DNA from: Haemonchus contortus
Taxonomy: Eukaryota; Nematoda; Chromadorea; Rhabditida; Trichostrongylidae
DNA length: 64,000 nt
Direction: 5' to 3'
NCBI GenBank assembly: GCA_000469685.2
Contig: LS997564.1
Location: 41,434,240-41,498,239, forward strand
The position numbers and the translations under genes were made by a program. This document shows positions 1-13,053 of this stretch, piece after piece (position 1 is the stretch's first letter; every line of letters starts with the position of its first letter). Under the pieces are notes generated by a model. It did no database searches and was not told the origin of the DNA. It was given only the letters and a program-made list of their open reading frames with translations.

Positions 1-1057
1 TCAACGACATTTTTACCTAGCCGGATATCACAAGATCCGTGAAGTATGAAAGCATGAAAGATCAGTTAGGCGAGGCTAGCCTAAGTTTCTATCCGGAAGA
101 CCTTCCATGCATTTCACTGCATTAAAACGCAATAGGCTGCGTTAAAACGCAGATACTATGATGCGCTTCAATATGTAATAAAAAAGTGTGGCCGCTAGGC
201 ACAAATAGAATTGGATTCAAGAGGAATTCAAAAATAAGACTCTGAATAAGTACTGCAATGTGTAAGAGCAAGTTTCGAGCCATAGGATCAGCCGCAACTG
301 TGAAAAAGTGACCACCAAAACGTATATTCGAGATTCCCCGTGCAATCGTCGTCGAATAGAGCGTGTTGTCTGCACTTGATCGGACACAACTTATTAGACG
401 CCATAGCCATACGAAGAGTTGATACCTGTCCATATGAGCTTTTAATCTTTTTACAAGTTGACCTTTCATGATAATACCTCTTCTAAGTACGGCGCATGAA
501 GTTGGAATGAAGTAAAATCGCATTCTACGTTGAAATATTCTTTAATTACAAAGCAGTGTAATTGCGGCATTTGCGTCCAAGTCGTCTAGTGACTTTTTTG
601 AAGCATTCGTTTCACGATAATTCTATATAGATCTCATGCCCAGAACATAGGTTTCTCTTGTTTTCTTTTCGCATGAGATGTACATATAGGCTATTCCGAA
701 TTGATGGACTACGAGAAATTCAGGTTATTTCTTGGATGCAATCAACAACTCACGGAGATACTGGCGTAGAAGTAAAGTCAAATTCGCAGTCTACTGATAA
801 CGTCACTCCCAGAGCTACATTCGTTTTACAGAAAGGCGCACAGAAGCGTTCACTTTCCGTTTTTCCACCGATCCAAACCGTTCCGGTACGTTTCTGATTG
901 TAGGTAAACTTAATGCCTTACCATAACTCGACGGGTAATTCAGGACTGGCCCGATAATTCAGGATCACGTTTACTATACCTCAAACCACCTCCAAAAATG
1001 GTTGACTCGTAACTTTTTAGCCATGCTAAAAAAAAGTTGTCATGGTTTCAACTATGA
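1..1057. other. Intergenic, no gene recognised
   Basis: No coding exon with family resemblance was found on either strand. The minus strand has a 133-codon open stretch at 122-523, but it has no recognisable motif or splice context. A short segment at 44-55 (GAAGTATGAAAGC) resembles the right arm of the small hairpin elements near 48.1 and 49.0 kb. Confidence 0.5.
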
Positions 1058-1065
1058 CCCTTTCA

Positions 1066-1616
1066 GGTACTATTCCACTATTACAACCCCAAAAACTCAA
1101 AATTTTAATTTTCGATGAAACTTCGCCTATAGGGGTAATCCGATGCCCTGATAACGGATATGACCTTCATTTTTGGTGCTGGCGCCATTTGGCGCCAATT
1201 GGCGCCAATTTGGCGCCGAGGGTGTTTTCACCAAATTTGCTGAAAACTTGAGTTTAGGGGTTATTTGAGGTCCTGATAACGAATATAACATCCATTTTAC
1301 GCGCTGAGGCTATTTGGCGCGACGACAAGGCATACAGGTTGTGGGGGAGACGATGTGGCTCAATAAAAGTTTTATTCGTTGTCTGAGGACACAGAAATGG
1401 ATGTTATATTCGTTATCAGGACCTCAAATAACCCCTGAACGCAAGTTTTCAGCAAATTTGGTGAAAACACCCTTGGCACCAAATTGGCGCCAAATGGCGC
1501 CAGCGCCAAAAATGAAGGTCATATCCGTTATCAGGGCATCGGATTACCCCTATAGGCGAAGTTTCATCGAAAATTAAAATTTTGAGTTTTTGGGGTTGTA
1601 ATAGTGGAATAGTACC
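1066..1616. mobile_element. 551-bp foldback element with 8-bp target duplication
   Basis: The two halves are near-perfect inverted repeats of each other. The left arm starts GGTACTATTCCACTATTAC and runs to about 1305; the right arm runs from about 1400 and ends with the complement. Both carry GGCGCC-rich stretches, and about 90 bp of unpaired sequence separates them. The 8-bp string CCCTTTCA lies immediately before (1058-1065) and after (1617-1624) the element, which fits a target-site duplication. No transposase is inside, so this is a non-autonomous element. The 8-bp duplication suggests hAT-like or Mutator-like mobilisation (inference). The structure resembles the element at 28120-28519. 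Confidence 0.85.
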
Positions 1617-1624
1617 CCCTTTCA

Positions 1625-3925
1625 AAACTAGCATCATGGTTGGAAAGTTATGAATTTATGTGCACCAATTAATAGGCGACAAGAATATTCTACGACTAGA
1701 TCCATAGAGCACACTGTGTGCACGATGCCTTCACTTACAAGGCAGAAGCAAACGTTGACTATAGGTTTGGAAAGGATAGATCAAGCTAGTGAGCCTCGAT
1801 TAGGCCTACTTAAAAGCAAAAACCTCACTTACAAGGTTACTTACGCATTAATTACACAGTGAAAGCTGTTTCATTGGTTTATATGGAATTTCGGAAATCT
1901 TCCAAGTTTTTGTTCGTTTCAGATGGTCATATGTTTAAGGAATTCTTCTCCCCTAGGCTATGGATGATTGTGGTTCTGTCAATTCGTTGCTGTTGGAGCG
2001 TTAATGACCTATGTGATGCCACATCTCTAATGGCCTTTAACTTATTCTGTGAACTTTGTTAACTCTTCGGATAACTCCTTACACAATGACTGACACATGA
2101 GACAGCAAGAGGAAGATCTTTCAGTACCGACCGATTACTATGCTTGTTTTTACAACTTTGTTCGTTTTAAACGGCGACACGACGAAACTTCATTCCGATT
2201 CCTGTCAATCCCCCGATTGCAGCGATTTTTCTCCTTCGCCTCCTCCAGCCTTAATTTACCTCAAGGCGATGTATAAAAGTGAGCAGCCGAAGTTTCAACG
2301 ACGAGTGGTCGAGAATGACCAATCGTTAATAGCCTCTCCGGGATGGGTCGATGGTAGACGATGGCTTACGATTAGGCTCTGCTGGACCTAATGGAACCAA
2401 ATTATACTCAACTTCACTATTCAACTTTACCCACTATTGCACAGGTTTCTACTTGTGAAGAGCTAATTCCATGTATAATCATGTCTGTACCCCATCCGTA
2501 AAGTCTACCTACTTATAACTGTTTCTTGATTAGCATCAACACTTTTTTCTGATTTTTTTTCTTAAATGACATCATACAGCAGCAAGTACGCATAAAAGAT
2601 TTTTCAGAGACATTATACTATTGTTTTATCTCGTTTTAAAGAATTTGACGGAATGTGAGGGCCATTTCGAGGGTTTCCTGCAATGGAACGAATTTTCAGC
2701 TATTTTATGATCATGTTACTTTAACTACCAACTTGTTCTTTCGATAGTTCGCTAACTTGTCTCTGCCACGCTTACAACTTTCTTTATTGCTGACTTTCGG
2801 TTGATTTTCAAACATCGTTTGAAAAATCTGAGAACGTGAGAAGCAGATCCTTCCCCTCCTTCATGCACCTTTACGGAGCATGACGGAATGACGCACAGCA
2901 CTACTAGTGATATCCGTGGACATTGACATGCCATATCGTCGTGGACTCATTTCCAACCGTTTCGGGCTGGCAGTCACCTAGAAGCTTTGTAGCGACGTAC
3001 CTCTACTACTTTCTGACTTTGGTAACGAAGGCTACTATTGACTGATTTGATCAGTAGTATTAGAAAATTAACTACTAAGAATCCTCTATTTCCTGTAGAC
3101 GTGGGCTTTCTTAGAACTTTCTCTTTTCTTTGCTTTTATTACACTTCCAGCTAATAATATAACTCCTCTGATTATTAGATTAAATATAAGCTATGGACTA
3201 AATGTGCCTAAGAATCGCTGAAGGCCAAAAATTATTAGTCCAATATAGGCATTTACTGCAATCACTTGGCAATTGAACTTTCTTACTTCATTTTGGCTTG
3301 TTAATGTTTTTTATTTGTTTTGATGGTTATCGGTGTGAACACTGTTTTTCGAAGAATTCCTCGACTATTGAATTATTTCTTTCCAAAGGTTTTCCTTCGA
3401 AATGGATCGTTTTGAGAAGGAAATCCATTCATTGAGCTAGAGCTATTTTTCATTTTTAGCTGGCTATGCTGTTGATGTATGAATGAGGATGTTTTGTGAT
3501 TTATCGTAACAGTTACTGCTTTTACCTACTTTAATTGTTCCGGAAGTAATCACGCTAGTCATGTTCAATTAGGAGTTTGTTCTGAAAGTGTACCCGCCCT
3601 TTGCACTTTGAGAGTGAACATGATTGCCGTCGAAACAGGCATTCGCTTTTTTATTCGTTTTAATTAGCATTTTCACTCGATCGGCAAAATCCTATGATGA
3701 AAATATCTAGTCTCGCTCCTACGCAAATGTTCACATGAATTTAATTTTGTTATCAGTAGAACAAGTTCAGGTAATAGTTAACAGTGCTATCGAGCGGTAT
3801 AGTTATTTAGCTGACATAGTGCTATTGTAAACCACGTCACGTGTCGTGCAGGACGCTTTGTGAAGAGTTTAAAGAACGTTTCCATTGCAACTCAAACACC
3901 ACTCGAACTTTGTGTCGATTTTCCA
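1625..3925. other. Intergenic region upstream of cul-4
   Basis: AT-rich DNA with only short open frames and no family match on either strand. It should include the promoter of cul-4 or of the cul-4 operon, but no specific regulatory element could be recognised. Confidence 0.4.
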
Positions 3926-3947
3926 GTTACAATCGAAGCGATCGAAG

Positions 3948-6900
3948 ATGTCCGATCTAAGCGACGAAGTAATGAGCGACGAGGAATCGGCGGAGATGTA
4001 CCGAAATGTGTTTAGCGAGGGCGAACCCGAGTACATGTTCGAACAGCTTATTGATGGTCCCAACGTGGAGCACTTCGATAATGAGAAAGAATGTGATGAC
4101 ACAAATGAGAATATGGTGAGTATCAAGTGGGTTTAGATTTATTAGTTCCTTTTTTATTGGAAGTGTTCTGTAAGCTTATGGAAATGGCTGAGTCCCGTTC
4201 TGCGCTTTGTTGCAAATTCGGCCATTTCTTTTTGATATCGTGTGCTTCTGCGCTCATTATGGCTTTTATGAATGTAAATACTCATATGAATGTAAATACA
4301 CATTGTTTGAGGTGGATTCAAGGGCAGCACGGCAGATTTCCCGGGGATTGCCTACAGTGAAGAAGCTGACTATTAAGAATTTCCGAAGTGAGTTTTGATG
4401 TAAAAGATAGTATAAGTTGCTATAAGCTGTCTGGAATATATGCTCCATTTTTTTTACTTTGTCTTCAATTAGTGTTTAATTTACGCTGAGCTCTGAATGT
4501 CAATTAATAGCTGTTATTGAACTTTTGCTCTATCTTCCCTGGTATGCTGAGAATGTAGACTCAGCATCCATCAAAAAAGTCTGATCTGATCAAGACAATT
4601 CTTGCAGGAAAGAATGACGATGTTGCTGATTTGATGGCAACTGGATGGCTAACATTAGAAGCCAGCATAAATGCTATTCAGACTAAACAACATGTTGCAA
4701 CGAACCTAGAGCAGCTTTACAAGGTCTGTTTCCAGTTCACAGAATTTTATCAATAATTCTACAATTTTTTAAAGTCTCAAGCTCGCGTTTTTCAGGTTGT
4801 TGCCTCTTTGTGTGAAAATAAAATGGCTAGAACCACATATGACAAGCTGCTAGATAATATTCGGAAATGGATTGGTCGATTTAGGTACGAAAACAGTCTC
4901 CTTATGCTATCTGTGCTTTATTCAAGTGTCTTCTCTCGTATCTTTTACTTTTAATTTGGAATCAATATAAATTTTCTACTTTTTTTTCAAGGAATGAACT
5001 TAATGAAAAATGTGCAGCTGGCGGAGTAGAATTTATGAAAGCGATAGAGAATTTGTGGAGCGATTACTGTGAACAAATGGTAAAGATTTCTGAATAAGAC
5101 CAACTTTTTTCGTTGCCTTATGGGTTTTGTTTTCAGATTCTCATTCGTAATGTATTTTTATACCTGGATAGAACCTTTATTCTTGAAAACATAGACGAGT
5201 CTCCCATTTGGTGCGTTTCTGATCACTGTTTACTGACTGGACTGACTTTTCCTGAATCGATTTCCCATTACTTCTACAATTAAGGGAATCTTCACTGGTA
5301 ATCTTCCGCGAGGAAATTATATTGCACGGGAGTGTACTGAAAAAGTTGGTTGGAGGAATTTTGGATAGAATTGCTGAAGAAAGAGCTGGAAATCAGGTGA
5401 TTTTAGTTCCCTTCAGATGAATCTCTTCACCATTATCGGATTTGTTTTTCTACCAATTTTTTTCGCTGCATTACTTCGCGAGATTTTGAAAGCGTCATAG
5501 CCTACACTTTTTTTTAACGACTGAGCCGGAGCAAGAAGCCTAAGAAGACGTTAGACTTTTTCGTTCCAGGTAGATCGTTATTTATTGCGAGCTCTTCTTC
5601 GAATGTTACGAACGCTTGATCTATATAAGCAGGTGAGCTTTTTATTTTTCACTATATGCGGCTCGAATCTTGGTAAGTCTTAGAGTGCACAGTATCCTCA
5701 GCTCTCTTGTAGTTGTAGTTGTCGTAATTCGTAGAAAAGCGTAAGCAATCATCTACAATGCATGACTTGTGCTGTACTTTCTATTTGAGCACATCAGAAT
5801 TTCTGTACATTTCGTGTGACCCTTTTAACGTTTGTTACGCTCCTCTAACTGAGGTTTTTATCGTTTGAATCTGAAAATATGGATTTAATTCTCAATTCTC
5901 TCTTTACTACTTTTCTTGCAGGCCTTCGAAGACGATTTTCTTTCGAGCACGACTGTTCATTATACTCATGAAAGTATGACACTCGTGAGGTCACTCGAGG
6001 TAAATGTTTCGTAATATAGAATGATCTTGGAATTAGGACATGCTTGCTCTATGCAGGCGTGGATTACCATTTGATAAGCCCTGCAATTTCTCTGCTCTCG
6101 TAGAACTTTTTCAATTACTATCAACTAACAATCACTAAAGTTTGATTTTCTTTTAAAAACTATTAGAAACAGATTAGGGGAGGAAAATTCTTGGTGTATA
6201 GCGAGTTTGATGCTGCGGTAGTTGTACAAAAACGAGAAATGGTATTATCGTTTCAGACCGTGGACTTTTTGTTGCATGTTGAACGACGAATCAAAGAGGA
6301 AAACGAACGAGTCGATCTATACCTTGACGAAGGCACTCGAACTCCTCTATTGACGAGAGCTGAAAAGTGCCTCATAAGCGATCATATGCAGGAAGTTGTG
6401 GACAATGGTGAGTGGGTTTTGTTGATCTTTGTTTGAAATATTCGTGGTCATAGAACATTCTTAGGTCTCTCCTTATTATTAAATGATAATCGTGTGAGCG
6501 ATGTTTCACGGCTGTATTCTCTCCTAAGTCGGGTCGATGGGGGAGTTGCTTTGCTCAAAACAGGATTTTCTTCCTATATTAAGGTAATTCATAGCTCATA
6601 CCAGTAAGCTCATCTCACTGTGATTTATCGTTCTTCCAGAAAGTTGGTAAATCTATGATAATGGATCCTCAACGAGATCCTACAATGGTTGAGGATTTAA
6701 TGGCTTTCAAAGATAAACTGGACGTCTTCGGTGGGTTGAGAAATACTAAGATTTATTCTAAAGAACTCCTTGTACGAATAGATTTCAGTCGAAACTTGTT
6801 TCGGATCTTCTGACGACAAGATGAAATTCGCTCAAGCTGAAAAGGATGCGTTCGATTACTTCATCAATACGCGCGGAAATAAGCCAGCAGAACTGATAGG

Positions 6901-9524
6901 TGCGCGTGAAGTTTCTCTTTCGATTAACTATCACTCGCAACTTGTCGGAACTACTTGCTCAAACATTAAATTTTATAGCGAAATACATGGATGCAAGACT
7001 ACGTAGCGCGAATAAAGAGGCTTCGGATGAGCAGCTGGATCAACTTATGAACAAAGTGATCACTTTGTTCCGCTTCATTCAAGGTTAGTAATGTTATCAG
7101 ATGATTCCAAATTGGAACTAGAAGGAGCAATGAGGTCATCATCCTTATTCTTTTTGCAATAATGTAATCGAAATAGCTTCCCTCTGCACATCATTATCAG
7201 AAAATGTTTCAACTCTCTCTGTATCCAGGAAAGGACGTTTTCGAAGTGTTCTACAAAAAGGATCTGGCCAAACGTCTACTGCTTGGTCGAAGTGCATCCG
7301 TCGACGCCGAGAAGATCATGCTGAGTAAGCTGAGGCAAGGTGTGTTGATTTTCCATCCATGTCCTGCATAACTTTAATTAGATTACCATTTATTCATGCT
7401 CATAAGTTTTTTTGCTGTTTCTTTTATAATTTTGGTCATCCCACTGCAATAGAAATATGCGGTGCTATGCTTTTCTGGTTACTGTAGGATCGCTCTGCGA
7501 TTCTTACTAGAATCAGAATTTGGGCGGAACTAAACTACTAAACTTCCAAATTCTGTAAAACGAATGATTTCTTGAATTCCGTTGTTCATTTTCATATTAC
7601 ACCCGATTCAAAATTGCAGAGTGTGGCGCTGGTTTCACTCAGAAACTCGAAGGTATGTTTCGGGATATGGAGCTGTCGAAAGATCTCGGAGTTGCGTTCA
7701 GAAATGTGGGTTTTTCTAGTTCAATTGTTTACAGTCTGCCTTTTGAAGGCATCAACTTTACTTTTTATATGTTCTGTTGTAGAATCCTTTATTCTGTGCT
7801 AGAGTATTGTTTTGAGAGATGTAGCCTCGAGGAGCAAGTCATTTTTCTTTTCCACTCTGCTGTTAATGAATACATTTGGTAACCATTACCGGCGCAATAA
7901 ACAAGAAAAGTTCATTTCCGCGTTTTTTTTTTCATAACAATGTATTATACATTTTAGTACATCCAACATGAAAGCTCGTTGGGACGGTATGACGATTGCG
8001 TCGAGTGCAGCGTGAACGTTCTTACGATGGGACAGTGGCCGGCTTACGACAACATTCAGGTAAGGTGACTGGATCCTCGTATCTCGAAGACCAACGGTCA
8101 GGTAAGCGCAGGAAGTGGAGTATCTCTGACCCTAATACTCTTGGTAGCTTCATCTTAGAAGAGCGTTCAAGTTGTGTAGAATTCGCCCTCCGAACTTTTT
8201 TCTCTATACCATCAACTTTGTCCTCTTATCGGTTATTTTCCTTGGCATTTCTTCCTAATTATTGAACTGCTATAGTTTATACAATAGGGAGTTGTTATGA
8301 GCCGTTTCAAAATTATTTTTTTTATCATGAAGGGCTTGAGTGCTTGAATTTTTGCCACTCGTTAGCATACTCTCTTTTTTATGCTGCTAAAGATTTTGAA
8401 TGTATTAAATTTTCACGCAGTAGTATCAGTATGTATTGCAGGTTACCCTACCTCATCACTTGAGTTCCTCCCTGCAGCTTTACGAGAAATTTTACGATTC
8501 CCGGCATACCGGTCGGAAGCTTCAATGGCAACCACGTCTAGGCCAATGTGTTTTGAAAGCGAATTTCCGCAGAGGGGTTTGTCAGCAATCGGATTTTTTT
8601 ATTTTGGAGGTATTTTTTCCTTTTAGAATCGTTGTTTTTATTTCTTCCAGTGTCAAAAGGAGTTAAAAGTGTCATTGTTCCAAGCAATTGTCTTGCTACT
8701 CTTCAATGATCAGCCGTCATGGACGGCTGCGGATATCATGATGGCCACGAAACTGGGTGGGTTATTTTTTCATTAAAGTGATTGTGATTTTCAGAGGATA
8801 TTACAAACGTGTATCTTTCCAGAACAGAAAGAGTTTATACGTACGATGGTTTCGCTTTCCGTGGCCAAAGTTCGTGTTCTACTCAAAACACCCATGAATA
8901 AAGAGGTAATTTAGAGGAGCGTTGTTTTCTGTTCATATTCTGCTTAAGCGCTGTGTTCCTTGGTCATGGCTGTCAAAGGGATTTTTCCTGCACTTCCCAC
9001 GATTAGGAAGCTTACTTCTCATTTTTTTTTCTGATTTTTCTAGATCAAAGATGATGATGTTTTCACGGTAAACACCGACATAAAGGAAATGCGCTTCAGG
9101 ATTCGTATTTCCGAAGTTCAAATGAAGGAAACGGTCAGTTCGTGGCACCTTTTTCTTTTTCTCATATGTATACGTTAGAATAGTTGAACCCGGAATTCCA
9201 GGAAGAAGAATACAAGGCCGTCGAGGAGGAGGTCAATCAAGATCGTCAGTATCAAATCGATGCAGCCATCGTTCGTGTGATGAAGACACGAAAAAAGCTT
9301 AACCATCAGTTATTGATCTCAGAGCTGTTTGCGCAACTCAGGTGATGGTTTTTCTGTGTTTCTAATGATGTAGGTGGATTGGTAATTCCCATGATTATCC
9401 CATTCATTTTTGCAGATTCCCGGTACGAGCAACCGATTTAAAGAAACGAATAGGTTCGCTCATGGAAAGAGATTATTTACGAAGATGTGACGAAGATCCC
9501 AATCTGTATCAATACGTTGCGTAG
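3948..9524 (+). CDS. cul-4: Cullin-4 scaffold of CRL4 ubiquitin ligases
   Basis: Cullin-4 bridges the DDB1 adaptor (N-terminus) and the RBX1 RING protein (C-terminus) in nuclear ubiquitin ligases controlling replication licensing and DNA damage responses. Exons: 3948-4115, 4312-4387, 4608-4723, 4796-4884, 4992-5079, 5137-5210, 5285-5396, 5570-5632, 5922-5999, 6257-6407, 6465-6583, 6640-6730, 6789-6899, 6979-7083, 7229-7339, 7620-7705, 7958-8059, 8442-8576, 8651-8756, 8823-8905, 9044-9133, 9202-9341, 9416-9524. They join in phase to 800 aa. Family marks: KKLTIKNFR near the start of the cullin repeats, [36 protein letters not shown], and the neddylation segment [14 protein letters not shown], whose acceptor lysine is about K746. 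The C-terminus, ending NLYQYVA, is typical of cullins and closest to CUL4. The N-terminal tail of about 55 aa is acidic and lineage-specific. The start follows a TTTTCCAG site at 3925, probably for spliced-leader addition. Confidence 0.96.
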
Positions 9525-9584
9525 TATTGTTGTTCTTGTACAGTTATTTGATTGTAAAAAATAGTAGATTTTTGTTGGTTATGA

Positions 9585-9590
9585 AATAAA
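9585..9590 (+). terminator. Polyadenylation signal of cul-4
   Basis: AATAAA lies 60 bases after the cul-4 stop codon, a normal spacing for a nematode 3' UTR. Confidence 0.8.
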
Positions 9591-9785
9591 GCTTGAAATT
9601 CAAGATTCTGTCACTTGAGTTGGGTTTTGGGCCTTTCATACCTGGAGGTTGTTGGCCAAAGACTGAGGAAACGTACAGCTTTTTACTCAAGGGGGCTGAG
9701 GCTTTATGACTCTTGGCCCTTTACTTTTATACACACTTTAGGGTAGTTCACTGCTCAAAAAAGCTTTGCGAAACTTTGGCTGCAG
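9591..9785 (+). promoter_or_regulatory. Short intercistronic region with a trans-splice-like acceptor
   Basis: Only about 200 bp separate the cul-4 polyadenylation signal from a TTTGGCTGCAG acceptor-like site at 9785. That site lies 9 bases before the next ATG. Same-strand genes this close are usual in clade V nematode operons, where the downstream message gets an SL2-type leader. The operon is inference; the leader is not visible in genomic DNA. Confidence 0.45.
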
Positions 9786-9794
9786 AACAGTCCC

Positions 9795-12700
9795 ATGGCC
9801 GCTGCTCCTGTTTGGCTGGGTAATCCAGCCGTACGGCGATATTTAATGTTCTTTAGGTAAGTTATGTGTAATCGCTGGTCGTTCTTCTCCCAGATCCTTT
9901 CTAACTCCTTGCTCTCATTTAGCTATGATGGATCACGATTCTCCGAAATGGCAACTGGTGGCAAAGGATTTGGGGTTGTGGACATGCTACGCCAGGTGAG
10001 ATCGGTGTATTCTCTTGTTCCTTGAGCAGACCCTTTTATGAGAGATCTGCATGCAGTTTTATTTCTGGGCTTGGTGATTTAACTAGAAGGCTGTCAGATT
10101 ATTGCAGCTCATTAAATGGAGCTTTCTCACTTTATTATACCTTTCATCTCAGTCTTTCAGTTTACATTTTTACATCATATTGGCATTAGTTACATGGATA
10201 GTCCTCCACTCCTCATGCATCAGTGCGAGGAAGTTTGTTAGGATTATTCAATTCTGATAAGGCCTGTATTGGCAGAAGTATTGACTACGTGGATATGAAA
10301 GGCTAATTTGCTATTATGCTTCAGCATTACCTAATTGCTTGAGTACTGAAGCTTTTTTAGGCAATCGCCGACTCTTTATTTGGCGCTAGGCCTTACGTGC
10401 ATCCTCTTCGCAGTGCTTTGAGAATCTCACCCAGCAGCAGGTATTTGTGGAGTATTTATATTCGCAGAGTATTGTCTTGGAAGATTTGTTTTTCGAGGAA
10501 TGACTGAGTGTTGTAATGGAGTGGAGAAAGAATAGTTGTGATTATTTGTACTTCACATTTTGCTTTAAATGCTTCCGATTCCTGATTTCACTACTTAGAA
10601 CAGATGCCGGTGTTCATGCTCTACGAAATGCCTTAATATGCCAAGTCCCGACCGAGTATGCGAACCTTGATTCCACTGTAGAGGATAAGTTGAAGCATAT
10701 TAACAGATGGAACAGTGCTATCGAGGAATTTTCGCCAGGTTAGAGACTGTGAATATATTCGGTTTTCAATATATGGCTCAATTTTATTGTTTAAAATTTA
10801 GGTGGTATGAAAGTTTTGGATTTGAACCGCGTGGCAGCCGGGTTTTGTATTCGAAGGCATGTTGCATACAGGTTAGTTTCTGTCATGTTTGAAGATTTAA
10901 GTTTTAAAGCGCTGATGGCATCCGATGGGTTAAAATTTGTAGACTACCAGGTTGAAACTGCTTCCCACTCTCCTAGTTACGAAAAAACGTTTTGATCAGA
11001 TTGTAAGGCTCATTGGTGCCTTTGGAAGCTCACCGTTATCTAAACTCACTGCGTCCGCATTGTATTCCTTGGGTTGCTTTTTAATTTTTCCACATGCCAA
11101 TTTTGCATCAATGAGATCGCTTTTTGAAAGATGTCTAGAAAAAAATATCCCTGAAAGTGCCGCTGTGTCAGAAAAGCTTGGAACCGGTTTTTGACCACAG
11201 CTATAATTCTTTTTTGAAGAAGCTGTTAGTTGTTCTTCATCATGAAGTTTGCAGGAAGTATACGTATCGGATAGCCGTGTGTCGTGATTGGCACTTATGG
11301 GAATCCATTCGAGAATGGCCATCCAGGGCATGTTTTTCAGAAAAAGATTACGCTTGGCGGATACCCCCAGGATTTTCGCCAGAAAAAGGATCTGATGCCT
11401 GTGGAGTTTTCGTAGGTGAATTCTCAATTATGGGATTGACTTATTTTAGTCAATAGGATTTATTAGGTTGAGTCATAAGTCCTCGGACAAAATTATAACG
11501 ATGACTTCTAGAGATCATAACTCGGGAAAGAGGAGCCGAAAATGGGCGCGCATGGCATTTTTAGATAGACTATGAAATGCTCTTCAGAATACATGCTGAC
11601 GAACAACCTCACTGTTTCCTTTCCTGCAACGGTGCCCCATGATTTCAAGCCGTCGCAACTCCACCTCCGCAACACCATCCTATTTCTTTTTTATCTGGCC
11701 AAGAACCCGCGGAGATCGATAACTAAGGAAGTTTACAAAAAGGGTGCTCCTGCTAGATGCACAATTCACAAGTGGCACACGCAGTTCACGTCGGACGACC
11801 ATTCCATGGCAAATGAAGATCGTCTGGGACGCTCAATGGAGTTGGATTTGGAGGGGCTGCGGAGCCAGATGGAAGCCGATCCGGTTCAAACTGCTCGTGA
11901 ACTGACAGTCACCCTTGGGGAGTCAGTCCACGGTTATTCGTGGATTGAAGTCAATCGGCAAGGTGCGAAAGCTCGGTCGATGGGTGCCCTATGCTTTGAA
12001 GCAGTATGCCATGGATTTTCGCGCCGACATGGCACTTTCTCTCCACACGCTCAAGCGCAAGAGATGGTCAGTTGTACTCGGTAGTATGTGTTTGGAAGAG
12101 CTTTTTATACTCTATCTAATGATGCCTCGCGCGTCCATTTTCGCCACCTCTTTCCCGGGTTATAATCTTTAGAAGTCATCACTATCACACTGTCCGAGGA
12201 CCTATGACTCAACCTAATATTTTTATGGCCATATCACAGAAAGTATCCCTTTGTAGAGGGGTATATTTAGTGCGACATGTGGCCTAACAATGTTCTTCGT
12301 TAGACAAATTAGGTTACTCCGAGCACGGGCGAGACGCATTGTCTTGAATGCGAAATCAATAGCGGCGATACTGGAACTCTTAGAACGCCATTGTTTCCAA
12401 TAACGCCATAGTAAACTGGAAAAATATCTTCTAGGCGAACACGTCATGGGCTCTTTTTTCAAGCACACCGCTCAAGCTAAACGGAAGGAAACCTTTTACC
12501 GAAGCGCACGACGAAATATACTCGTTTGTCAGATCTCACGTGGTGAGTAATGTTAAAACCAGAACTTTCTATGATGGTTATATTCCTTTACTTTTTCGAT
12601 TAGGCGGAGTCTTCAATGTACAGGTAGTGCTGATCATAGTTGGACTTTTCATGGCGTAGCTGCGCAAGAATCAAGTTTGCTGTCATCTTTCAGGCAGCGA

Positions 12701-13016
12701 TGGCACATTGAAGTGTTCTGTCATACAGTTCTATATTCTGTTAGTGTAAATGGATGCGTTATGACTAGGTTATTGTAGGAGCCAAGGTCGGGTTTGAAAC
12801 CTAGAATTGCCTAACCGGCTCAGAATTAGGCCGTGCTTAACTTACTTTATATAGCACGTTAATTGTGTCTGTTGGTTTGAGTGGGGGGGGGGGGGGGGGG
12901 GGGGAGCTGGCGGTTTCGGTTTCGCTTTGTGTGGGAACGGTAATGGTAGCAGGTTTGAATTGTCTCTGCTTGCTGGGGGCGGGGTGTGCGCAAGATCCTT
13001 ACTATATATAAAGCGC

Positions 13017-13053
<37 letters not shown>

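Noticed and set aside
122..523. 133-codon minus-strand open frame
   Set aside because: No motif, no splice context and no family resemblance; insufficient to call a gene.
1042..1637. Open frames across the first foldback element
   Set aside because: They are the two arms of an inverted repeat read on opposite strands, not genes.
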